The notes under the pieces are model-generated. The model was given only the letters and a program-made list of their open reading frames with translations, ran no database searches and had not been told where the DNA came from. DNA of 64,000 nt, from NCBI GenBank assembly GCA_902628495.1, contig CACONH010000001.1, forward strand, positions 248,001 through 312,000, given 5' to 3'. Within the stretch, counting starts at the first letter, position 1. The number at the start of each line of letters is the position of its first letter. The stretch is from an uncultured Pelagibacteraceae bacterium (lineage in GTDB: Bacteria > Pseudomonadota > Alphaproteobacteria > Pelagibacterales > Pelagibacteraceae). Shown here in pieces: positions 39,129 to 46,410 of the stretch. The translations under genes were made by a program, and so were the position numbers.

Positions 39129-40165
39129 TGTTCGATAAAATTAGACCATTGATATTTAAATTAGATCCTGAATTGGCACATAAATTAGCTATTAAGGCTC
39201 TTAAAACAAATTTGTTTTTAAAACAAAAAATTTCAGAAGTCTCATATTTAAAATCTGAATTATTTGGAAGAGAGATAAAAAATCCAATCGGGGTTGCTGC
39301 TGGTTTTGACAAAGATGCTGAAGTTTATAATTCATTATTTAATCTAGGATTTGGTTTTGTTGAGGTGGGAACAGTCACACCTTTAAAACAATATGGAAAC
39401 AAAAAACCAAGAGTTTTTAGGTTAGAGAACGATAAAGCTTTAATAAATCGTCTTGGTTTTAATAATTCAGGCAGTGATGTTGTAAGTGATAGAATAAAAA
39501 AAAATAAACCGATTGGTATACTTGGTGTAAACATAGGGCCAAATTGGAACAGCAAAGATAGAGTAGGAGACTATCTAATTGGATTTAATAAATTTTATAA
39601 ATTAGCAGATTATATAACAATTAATATTTCATCACCTAATACGGAAAACTTAAGAGATTTTCATAATTTAGATGAATTAGGAAATTTATTAGATAAAATT
39701 TTTTCCGAAAAAAAAAAATTAAATAGCGACATTCCAATTGCTTTAAAGGTTTCACCAGATATTGATAACAATATTGTTAAAGATATATCTAAAATATTAA
39801 TACAATATAAAGTCAATGCGTTGATTGTTTCAAATACTACCGATCAAAATAGAGATAACCTTAAAGACCATCAAAAATTTCAGAAAGGCGGTTTATCTGG
39901 CAAACCTTTAAACGATATATCAAATAAATTGATAAATAATTTTTTTAAAAATCTAAATGGACAAATAAAAATTATTGGTGTGGGAGGTGTGGAATCTGGT
40001 GAAACGGCATACAAAAAATTTTTGAGTGGGGCTAATTTTGTTCAACTTTATACAGGCATGGTTTTTAGAGGACCTAAAATTGCAATAAAAATTAATGAAG
40101 AACTTAAAAAAATATTAAAGGAAAAAAAAATAAAAAATTATTCCGATATTATTGGTAAATTATAA
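39128..40165 (+). CDS. pyrD: Dihydroorotate dehydrogenase (quinone), class 2
   Basis: It oxidises dihydroorotate to orotate in pyrimidine synthesis and passes electrons to ubiquinone. The 345-residue protein has the class 2 N-terminal membrane-binding helix pair (1-40, FKLDPELAHKLAIKAL). It also has NPIGVAAGFDKDAE, FGFVEVGTVTPLKQYGN, NRLGFNNSG, the NISSPNTENLRD motif with the catalytic serine, and GVGGVESGETAYK for FMN phosphate. Electrons would enter the same quinone pool as succinate dehydrogenase. Confidence 0.96.
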   Translation: MFDKIRPLIFKLDPELAHKLAIKALKTNLFLKQKISEVSYLKSELFGREIKNPIGVAAGFDKDAEVYNSLFNLGFGFVEVGTVTPLKQYGNKKPRVFRLENDKALINRLGFNNSGSDVVSDRIKKNKPIGILGVNIGPNWNSKDRVGDYLIGFNKFYKLADYITINISSPNTENLRDFHNLDELGNLLDKIFSEKKKLNSDIPIALKVSPDIDNNIVKDISKILIQYKVNALIVSNTTDQNRDNLKDHQKFQKGGLSGKPLNDISNKLINNFFKNLNGQIKIIGVGGVESGETAYKKFLSGANFVQLYTGMVFRGPKIAIKINEELKKILKEKKIKNYSDIIGKL

Positions 40166-40167
40166 AC

Positions 40168-40196
40168 TTGACTGAATCAAAATGTACATTTATACA
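40168..40196 (+). promoter_or_regulatory. Near-consensus sigma-70 promoter giving a near-leaderless rpmB mRNA
   Basis: TTGACT (40168-40173), exactly 17 bases, then TATACA (40191-40196) is one of the best promoter matches in the window. It fills the 39-base gap between pyrD and rpmB. The -10 ends only 8 bases before the rpmB ATG (40205), so transcription should start about 1-3 bases before, or on, the start codon. The bases between (ctctcctc) contain no Shine-Dalgarno sequence. Confidence 0.7.
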
Positions 40197-40204
40197 CTCT
40201 CCTC

Positions 40205-40486
40205 ATGCCAAAAAAGTGCGAATTAACTGGAAAAAGACCTTTGAAAGGCCATAAGGTAAGTCATGCGAATAATAAAGTTAAAAGAAGATTTTTACCAAGT
40301 GTAAAAAAAGTTGGTTTTAAAAGCGAATTATTAAATAAAAAACTAAAGATAACCGTCTCTAATGCAGCAATGAGATCTATAGATAAAAAAGGAAGCTTTG
40401 ATCAATTTATGAAAACTGTGAAATCAAAAAATTTATCTATAAGATTAAAAAAAATTAAAAAAAGCATAATCCAAAAATCATCATAA
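40205..40486 (+). CDS. rpmB: 50S ribosomal protein L28
   Basis: This is a structural protein of the large ribosomal subunit. The 93-residue protein has the conserved start MPKKCELTGKRPLKGHKVSHANNKVKRRF and ITVSNAAMRSIDKKGSFDQF. It has a basic tail longer than that of the 78-residue E. coli protein, as is usual in alphaproteobacteria. Its strong promoter sits almost on the start codon. The stop overlaps the next gene by one base (TAATG). Confidence 0.96.
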   Translation: MPKKCELTGKRPLKGHKVSHANNKVKRRFLPSVKKVGFKSELLNKKLKITVSNAAMRSIDKKGSFDQFMKTVKSKNLSIRLKKIKKSIIQKSS

Positions 40487-41034
40487 TGAATAAGTTGTTT
40501 TTAACCTTATCCCTTTTTATGGGGTTTGTGGTTCTAATTTCAAATTTTCTAGTCCAGTTTCCTATCAAATATTATGGATTAGAAAATATTTTAACCTACG
40601 GAGCTTTTAGTTACCCAATAGCTTTTTTAATTACTGATTTAGCCAATAGGTCTTTTGGTAAATTAACAGCTAGAAAGATTGTTTATTTTGGTTTCACAAT
40701 TGGATTATTATTTACACTTATATTTTCTACAAATTTTTCTGATTTAATTTCAATTAGAATAGCTATTGGTTCTGGAACAGCATTTATAGTTGCACAATTG
40801 TTAGATGTTCAAGTTTTTGATATATTAAGGAGAAAAACATGGTTTGTTGCTCCTTTATTTTCATCGCTAATAGGCTCAACTGTTGATACGTTTTTATTTT
40901 TTTCTATTTCATTTTATGGAACCGAAATGCCTTGGATAACTTTGTCACTTGGCGACTTAGGTGTTAAAATATTTATAGCATTAATAATGCTTGTACCATT
41001 TAGATTATTACTTGGTACACTTAAACCAGTCTAA
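40486..41034 (+). CDS. VUT-family (YhhQ-type) queuosine-precursor transporter
   Basis: This 182-residue inner-membrane protein has six hydrophobic spans. Family landmarks are YGAFSYPIAFLITDLANRSFGKLTARKIVYFGF near residues 38-70, a stretch typical of the VUT/DUF165 family. YhhQ of E. coli imports the queuosine precursors preQ0/preQ1. Whether this protein carries the same substrate is inferred from family membership only. It ends one base before the convergent agmatinase-like gene. Confidence 0.8.
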   Translation: MNKLFLTLSLFMGFVVLISNFLVQFPIKYYGLENILTYGAFSYPIAFLITDLANRSFGKLTARKIVYFGFTIGLLFTLIFSTNFSDLISIRIAIGSGTAFIVAQLLDVQVFDILRRKTWFVAPLFSSLIGSTVDTFLFFSISFYGTEMPWITLSLGDLGVKIFIALIMLVPFRLLLGTLKPV

Positions 41035-41035
41035 A

Positions 41036-41914
41036 TTATTTTAAAAAAAATTTATACGTCAGTATCTTATAAGCAAGTTTTGCCACTAAAAAATTATATG
41101 AATTAAATCCTTTAATTGGAGCTAATTCATTTATATCTGCTCCTATTATATTCGCATTTTTAAAAGTGGTTTTAATTAAACTTAACGTTTCATACCAAAA
41201 CAAGCCTCCTGGTTCGGGAGTTCCAGTTGCAGGCATAATACTAGAATCTAAACCATCTACGTCAAAAGTTAAATATACATTCTTATTTTTAATTAATCTT
41301 TTAAAATATTTTAAATTCCATTTTTTTTTATCTTTAGCCCAAAATATTTTGATCCTGCTTTCATTTTTTTTTAAAAAAGGAATTTCCTCTTTTGAGATAT
41401 TTCTTATACCAATGGAAATTAAATTCACATTTTTGAAGTCCAAGCACCTTCTCATGGCTGATGCATGTGAGTATTTTTGATAATTATAGCTATTTCTAAG
41501 ATCTGCATGGGCATCAAATTGTAAAATCGTTACATTTTTATAACTTTTAACAAAAGGTTCAATACAGCCCGCTGTGATCGAATGTTCACCTCCTAAAGTT
41601 AGTGGAAATAAATTTTTTTCAATTGATTTTTGGTTTAAAAGTGAAATTTGTTTTAATGCTTTATTTATATTTTTATTAATTTTAAATGGTTTGATAGTTT
41701 TTACGCCTATAACTTTGAAAGGTTCACAATAAAGCTCTTCATCGTAAAGCTCAACTTGATGTGAAGCTTTTATTATTTCTTTGGGCCCATTTTTTGTGCC
41801 TCCGCCATAACTAACTGTTTTTTCTAAACCAAATGGTATAACAACAGATTTTTGTTTAATATCGAATTTGTTATCAATACCTAAAAATCCATTTTTATTT
41901 GATAGATATTTCAC
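41036..41914 (-). CDS. speB: Agmatinase/ureohydrolase family protein (SpeB-like)
   Basis: Ureohydrolases split guanidino groups to urea and an amine; agmatinase gives putrescine from agmatine. The 292-residue protein has all binuclear manganese motifs: GGEHSITAG, QFDAHADLR and DVDGLDSSIMPATGTPEPGG. The start is a GTG at 41914, right after the stop of the preceding gene. It is the last of three genes in a polyamine operon with an ornithine/lysine decarboxylase and a deoxyhypusine-synthase-like enzyme. No arginine decarboxylase is in the window, so the true substrate (agmatine, a guanidino-polyamine, or another guanidino acid) is open. Confidence 0.85.
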   Translation of the reverse strand: MKYLSNKNGFLGIDNKFDIKQKSVVIPFGLEKTVSYGGGTKNGPKEIIKASHQVELYDEELYCEPFKVIGVKTIKPFKINKNINKALKQISLLNQKSIEKNLFPLTLGGEHSITAGCIEPFVKSYKNVTILQFDAHADLRNSYNYQKYSHASAMRRCLDFKNVNLISIGIRNISKEEIPFLKKNESRIKIFWAKDKKKWNLKYFKRLIKNKNVYLTFDVDGLDSSIMPATGTPEPGGLFWYETLSLIKTTFKNANIIGADINELAPIKGFNSYNFLVAKLAYKILTYKFFLK

Positions 41915-42952
41915 TTATTCAAAAATTTTAGAGAAATTCTTTCGATCCCTCTTTTTCCATTCGCCTTTGTGGTATGCATCGCTTGCAATTAAAGGTATTA
42001 CACTAGTTGCTTCAGCAAACACCATTTGTTCCTTAGAGATATCAACTTTGCCCCAAGAACTAGCCTCTTTTAAAGTTGAACTACTACATGCCCCATCTCT
42101 AGTGTCCGCGACAGTAATTTGAATTGCATATTTATGCATGTCCACATCTTTACCCAACAGCTCTGCACAAATAACTGTATCCTGAATAAAATTTTTTGGA
42201 ACCCCCCCACCAATCATTAACAAACCAGATCCTTTTGATTTTATCTTTATTTCAGTTAATTCTCTAAATTCTCTAATTGAGTCGATAGTCATATGGTTTT
42301 TTGGATTTTTTTCTTGGTGCATTACTAACCCAAATCCGGCACTGGAATCTGTGAATGCGGGACAGAATATGGGCACTTGGTAGTCATATGACATCTCAAT
42401 TAAGGAACCTTTTTTCTTTGCATTTTTTTTTAGATATTTGCCAAGCTCAGAGATAAATTCTCTTGATGTATAGGGTCGTGGCTCAAGTGAATCAGCAATT
42501 TCTCCAATTACTTTATCACAATGTTGTAGTTCCTCTTCATCAATATATGTGTCATATATTCTATCGATATAATTTTTTCTTAATTCTGTGTCATCTTGAA
42601 ACTGAGAGCCTTGATAATGTTTAAAACCTAAAGCTTCAAAGAAATCCATGTCAATAATTGATGCTCCAGTTGCGACTATTGCATCGACCATATTATATTT
42701 GACTAAATCTCTATAAATATGCATACATCCAGCCGCAGATGTTGAGCCTGCTAATGTCAAAAAAATGGTACAATCTTTTTCACTTAGCATTTCATTATAG
42801 ATTTTTGCAGCATTAGCTGTCTCTCGAGACACAAAAGACATTTTTTCCATTGAGGAAATTATAGGTCTTGCATCAAACTTAGTTATATCAATATGTTCAA
42901 CCGGTTTATTTAGAAAATCTTTTTTACTGTTATGACCTAGGGTTTTTTTCAC
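41915..42952 (-). CDS. Deoxyhypusine-synthase-like enzyme, probable homospermidine or guanidino-polyamine synthase
   Basis: Bacteria lack eIF5A, and bacterial members of this family make polyamines such as homospermidine by NAD-dependent aminobutyl transfer. The 345-residue protein has FLTLAGSTSAAGCMHIYRDLV, VDAIVATGASIIDMDF and MIGGGVPKNFIQDT for NAD binding. The catalytic lysine is in EASSWGKVDI, matching the SWGK motif of human deoxyhypusine synthase. The start is a GTG at 42952, 6 bases after the decarboxylase gene. Databases also use the name 1,9-bis(guanidino)-5-aza-nonane synthase for related proteins, which would fit a guanidino-removing neighbour. Confidence 0.82.
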   Translation of the reverse strand: MKKTLGHNSKKDFLNKPVEHIDITKFDARPIISSMEKMSFVSRETANAAKIYNEMLSEKDCTIFLTLAGSTSAAGCMHIYRDLVKYNMVDAIVATGASIIDMDFFEALGFKHYQGSQFQDDTELRKNYIDRIYDTYIDEEELQHCDKVIGEIADSLEPRPYTSREFISELGKYLKKNAKKKGSLIEMSYDYQVPIFCPAFTDSSAGFGLVMHQEKNPKNHMTIDSIREFRELTEIKIKSKGSGLLMIGGGVPKNFIQDTVICAELLGKDVDMHKYAIQITVADTRDGACSSSTLKEASSWGKVDISKEQMVFAEATSVIPLIASDAYHKGEWKKRDRKNFSKIFE

Positions 42953-42958
42953 AAGATT

Positions 42959-44137
42959 TTAAGCAACCAAATAACTTTTGCATTTATCTTTATTATACAT
43001 AGTCATTATAGGTTCATCATCAACTTCATAAATTTTGTCGGAATAAAACCCATTAAACTGTGTTCTAAATGTAAGACCATAAGCTCCGAGTTGACCTAGT
43101 TCTATGTAATCATTTTCCTTTATATTGTTTGGAAGTATAAAAGGACCTTTCATATAATCCATGCTATCACATGTTGGACCATAAAAATCAAATGCTGTCA
43201 TTTTTTTTGATATCATTCTACCGTTTGTAATAAGTCTTGATGGATAAACTATATTTGGAACACCTCCATCAAATAAAGTTCCATAAGTGCCATCATTAAT
43301 ATAAAGCTTTTGTTTTTTTCTTAAATTTACTCTTACAATTGTTGAACCCGATTCTGCCACCAGTGCTCTACCAGGCTCGCATATAATTTCCGGCAATTTA
43401 TCTATTTTGAGAGTATTTAATGAATTTTTTATTTCCTCAAAGTAGCTATTCAAAGACTGAGGAATTAAGTCGGGATAAATAGTTGGAAACCCTCCGCCTA
43501 TATTAATTACTTTTGGTATAATTTTTGTTTTCTTAATCAAATTTCCAATTTCAGTTATTCCTTTTGTATAAGAAATCGGGTGCATACATTGAGAACCAAC
43601 ATGAAAACTTAAACCTAATTTCTTTGTATATTGATTGGCAAGTCTGATTAGGCCTGGGGCCTCATTATTATTAACACCAAATTTTTTTGACAAATCAATT
43701 TCTGCGTGTTCATTTGAAACTGCAATTCTTACATATAATTCTAAATCATTTGCGTGGTTAGTAGTTTCTAGAATTTTAATTAGTTCGTCCTTAGTATCCA
43801 GCGAGAATGCTTTAACCCCAAATTTGAAATATGCATCTTTTATGTCTTCTCTACTTTTTACTGTATGCATATATGAGCAATCCAAAGAGCTATCTATTTC
43901 TTTTATGACTTGGATTTCTTTAATAGATGCCACATCAAAGTTTTTTATACCACTTTCAATTAGTGTTTTAACAACTTCTTTGTTCGGATTAGTTTTAACT
44001 GCGTATAAAATTTTACCTGGGAAATTTGTTATAAAGTATTTTGAGGCTTTTTTTATTGATTTTTTTCTGATGCAGTAGACTGGATCAGATGGTTTTAACT
44101 CAGTTATTAGTTCATAAACCGATTTAAATTTTTTCAT
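42959..44137 (-). CDS. Ornithine/lysine decarboxylase, alanine-racemase fold
   Basis: This PLP enzyme decarboxylates a basic amino acid, most likely ornithine to putrescine. The 392-residue protein has the PLP lysine in ILYAVKTNPNKEVV, FDVASIKEI, LSFHVGSQCMHP, INIGGGFPTIYP, EPGRALVAESG and the C-terminal active-site motif YGPTCDSMDYM. This is the short eukaryotic-like ODC/LDC type, not the large AAT-fold enzyme of E. coli. A strong Shine-Dalgarno AAGGAG lies 6 bases before the ATG, unusual in this window, and a hairpin followed by a T-run lies upstream in the leader. Substrate preference (Orn, Lys or both) cannot be fixed from sequence. Confidence 0.88.
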   Translation of the reverse strand: MKKFKSVYELITELKPSDPVYCIRKKSIKKASKYFITNFPGKILYAVKTNPNKEVVKTLIESGIKNFDVASIKEIQVIKEIDSSLDCSYMHTVKSREDIKDAYFKFGVKAFSLDTKDELIKILETTNHANDLELYVRIAVSNEHAEIDLSKKFGVNNNEAPGLIRLANQYTKKLGLSFHVGSQCMHPISYTKGITEIGNLIKKTKIIPKVINIGGGFPTIYPDLIPQSLNSYFEEIKNSLNTLKIDKLPEIICEPGRALVAESGSTIVRVNLRKKQKLYINDGTYGTLFDGGVPNIVYPSRLITNGRMISKKMTAFDFYGPTCDSMDYMKGPFILPNNIKENDYIELGQLGAYGLTFRTQFNGFYSDKIYEVDDEPIMTMYNKDKCKSYLVA

Positions 44138-44162
44138 TTTTAGCTCCTTAAAAAAAATTTAA

Positions 44163-44190
44163 CAAAAAAAAACTGCATAACTTGTATGCA
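44163..44190 (-). terminator. Terminator-like hairpin in the decarboxylase leader (possible attenuator)
   Basis: On the minus strand TGCATA (44190-44185), a 5-base loop and TATGCA (44179-44174) form a 6-bp stem followed by a run of nine T residues, then the AAGGAG and ATG of the decarboxylase. The element is therefore between any upstream promoter and the gene it precedes. It may attenuate the polyamine operon, or it may be a chance fold in AT-rich sequence. Confidence 0.35.
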
Positions 44191-44293
44191 ATTTTTGTAA
44201 GTCGTTTTTTACTTATATAGTGAGCTATGTAAAGAAAAATTATGAGGTTTTTTGGTTTTTTTAGACTATTGAAATTTTAGGATTTATGACCAT

Positions 44294-44866
44294 ATGAGAT
44301 CTACAATGGAGACAGATAAGCTTAAAAATATTAATGAATTTGAAGACAAATCTCTTCTAATTGTTGATGACGATAATCCTTTTAGAGAAAGGCTTGCAAG
44401 AGCTATGGAAAAGAAAGGCTTCAAGGTTTCACAAGCTGAAGGTGTAAAAAAAGGTCTAGATGCAGTAAGAAATAATAAGCCAGCTTTTGCTGTAGTAGAC
44501 TTAAGACTAGGTGATGGTAACGGTCTTGAGGTTGTAAAAGAGATACAAAATTCAAATTCAAACAGCAGAGTAGTAATGTTAACAGGGTATGGAAATATCC
44601 CAACAGCCGTTGCAGCAATCAAACAAGGTGCAATAGATTATTTGGCAAAACCAGCTGATGCAGATGATGTTGAAAAGGCTCTTTTAGCTAATCCAAATAA
44701 AAAAGCAGAACCGCCTGAAAATCCAATGTCAGCTGATCGAGTAAAATGGGAACATATTCACAGAGTATTTGAACTTTGCAATAGAAATGTTTCTGAGACA
44801 GCTAGAAGATTAAAGATGCATCGAAGGACTCTTCAAAGAATTTTATCTAAAAGATCACCTAGATAG
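44294..44866 (+). CDS. regA: RegA/ActR/PrrA-family response regulator
   Basis: In alphaproteobacteria this global regulator responds to redox state and controls respiration and carbon use. The 190-residue protein has a receiver domain (about 15-130: LLIVDDDNPFRERLARAMEK, the phospho-accepting Asp in FAVVDLRLGDGNG, MLTGYGNIPTA, AIDYLAKPAD). A short linker and a C-terminal Fis-type helix-turn-helix follow, with the hallmark VSETARRLKMHRRTLQRI and ending KRSPR. The start may be this ATG or the one at 44306 (METDKL). The usual partner kinase RegB is not adjacent. It is divergent from the polyamine operon and overlaps convergent bioY by 8 bases. Confidence 0.93.
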   Translation: MRSTMETDKLKNINEFEDKSLLIVDDDNPFRERLARAMEKKGFKVSQAEGVKKGLDAVRNNKPAFAVVDLRLGDGNGLEVVKEIQNSNSNSRVVMLTGYGNIPTAVAAIKQGAIDYLAKPADADDVEKALLANPNKKAEPPENPMSADRVKWEHIHRVFELCNRNVSETARRLKMHRRTLQRILSKRSPR

Positions 44867-45410
44867 ATTTTCTAAACTTTACAATTTTTGAAGCAAGAAA
44901 AGTTAAAATCAGAATCTTGAATAATTCTGCTAATAGAAAAGGCTTTGCACCAAGCTCAAAAATGGGTTTATCCCATCCAATTAGACTTCCTAACCATATT
45001 AATCCAAAAATGTAAATAGTTGAAACTGATATAAGAATTTTGAAAAAATTTTGTATTATATTTTGTCCAAAGTTAAAATAACCTGTCAAAAAAACTGCAC
45101 TCAAAAATCCAATTAGATAACCCATAGTTGGTCCTGTAAAGTAAACTAAACCAACTCCTTTTTCGGGAGAATTAGAGAAAACTGGCAATCCTAAAATTCC
45201 TTCAAATAAATAAACGGTTATTATCGATAAACCAATTTTGTAACCAAATGCTATGCCTAAAAACAAAACTACAAATGTTTGCATTGTCATTGGCACAGGA
45301 TAAAAAGGAATTTTTATCTTTGCAGATATTGTTAAAATTAAACTTCCCAAGATTATTATAAAAAAATTTTTTAAAATTTTTTGATTTTGATTTGACCGTA
45401 CACTATCCAT
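44859..45410 (-). CDS. bioY: Biotin transporter substrate-binding component BioY
   Basis: BioY is the membrane S-component for biotin uptake, working alone or with an ECF energising module. The 183-residue protein has about six hydrophobic spans and the family blocks IKIPFYPVPMTMQTFVVLFLG, LFEGILGLPVFSN, GPTMGYLIGFLSAVFL and IWLGSLIGWDKP. No BioM or BioN gene is adjacent. The ATPase upstream is not of the ECF type. Presence suggests dependence on, or scavenging of, external biotin. Confidence 0.92.
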   Translation of the reverse strand: MDSVRSNQNQKILKNFFIIILGSLILTISAKIKIPFYPVPMTMQTFVVLFLGIAFGYKIGLSIITVYLFEGILGLPVFSNSPEKGVGLVYFTGPTMGYLIGFLSAVFLTGYFNFGQNIIQNFFKILISVSTIYIFGLIWLGSLIGWDKPIFELGAKPFLLAELFKILILTFLASKIVKFRKSI

Positions 45411-45442
45411 CTAATTATTATATCTTTTTGTTAAAGATTTAT

Positions 45443-46360
45443 CTAGTTTTTTATCAATTTTATAAATACATCTTCAAGGTCTGGATCCCTTGATTGTACA
45501 TCGAAAATATCAATCTTTTGGCTTTTGATAACATCAATTATTTCTTGTATATTAATAATATTTTTTTCGTAGGATACGACTAGCTCTTTTTCATTATTTT
45601 TTATTATCTTTAATTTTTTTTTTAAGGTATCAATTAATTCTACTTTTTTATTTACTGAGAATTTAACTATTTTTGTTTGTATTTTATTTAACATATTTTC
45701 AGTAGTTTCCAGTGCAATCAAATTTCCTCGATTAATAATACCAATTCGGTCACACATTTCTTCTGCTTCAGATAAATAATGAGTAGTAAGTATAATTGTT
45801 ACACCTATGTCTCTTAAAGATTTTACGTTATCTAATAATTTCTTTCGTAACTCTACATCAACTCCAGCAGTAGGTTCATCTAAAATTACAATTGGTGGTT
45901 TATGTACTAATGCTTTTGCAATTAAAAGTCTCCTCTGCATACCACCTGATAAATTCCTTGTGTAGCTATTACCTTTTTCACTAAGAGAGACTAGATCTAA
46001 TATAGTATCAGTAATTCTATCTTTTTTTTTTACACCATATAGACCAGCCTGAAGTTCCAATAATTTTTTTGGTGTAAAAAAAGGATCAACATTTATCTCT
46101 TGAGGGACTATCCCTAGTGAAGCTCTAACTTGTCTAGGGTTTTTGTCCATGTTGAATCCCCAAACATCTACATCTCCAGAAGTTTTAGTAGTTAGTCCTG
46201 CAAGAATATTTATAAAAGTACTTTTCCCCGCGCCGTTTGGACCCAATAAGCCAAAAATTTCTCCTTCTTTCACCTCTAAGTTTAAATTTTTAAGAGCATG
46301 AATTTTTTTGTTGTAGGTTTTGTTTAGATTTTTGACAGAAAGTACAATTTTATTATTCAT
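45443..46360 (-). CDS. ABC transporter ATP-binding protein (ABC-2 type)
   Basis: The 305-residue protein is a stand-alone nucleotide-binding subunit: Walker A LLGPNGAGKSTFINIL, Q-loop GIVPQEINVD, signature NLSGGMQRRLLIAKAL, Walker B PIVILDEPTAGVD and the H-loop TTHYLSEAEEM. The C-terminal tail (about 220-305) is typical of ABC-2 export ATPases such as YadG/CcmA-like proteins. The ABC-2 permease that normally lies next door is absent; the neighbour 32 bases downstream is bioY. The exported substrate is unknown. Confidence 0.85.
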   Translation of the reverse strand: MNNKIVLSVKNLNKTYNKKIHALKNLNLEVKEGEIFGLLGPNGAGKSTFINILAGLTTKTSGDVDVWGFNMDKNPRQVRASLGIVPQEINVDPFFTPKKLLELQAGLYGVKKKDRITDTILDLVSLSEKGNSYTRNLSGGMQRRLLIAKALVHKPPIVILDEPTAGVDVELRKKLLDNVKSLRDIGVTIILTTHYLSEAEEMCDRIGIINRGNLIALETTENMLNKIQTKIVKFSVNKKVELIDTLKKKLKIIKNNEKELVVSYEKNIINIQEIIDVIKSQKIDIFDVQSRDPDLEDVFIKLIKN

Positions 46361-46410
46361 TTAGATTTATAGACTTATAACATTAAGATAAATTAAAATA
46401 AAATTTATTA

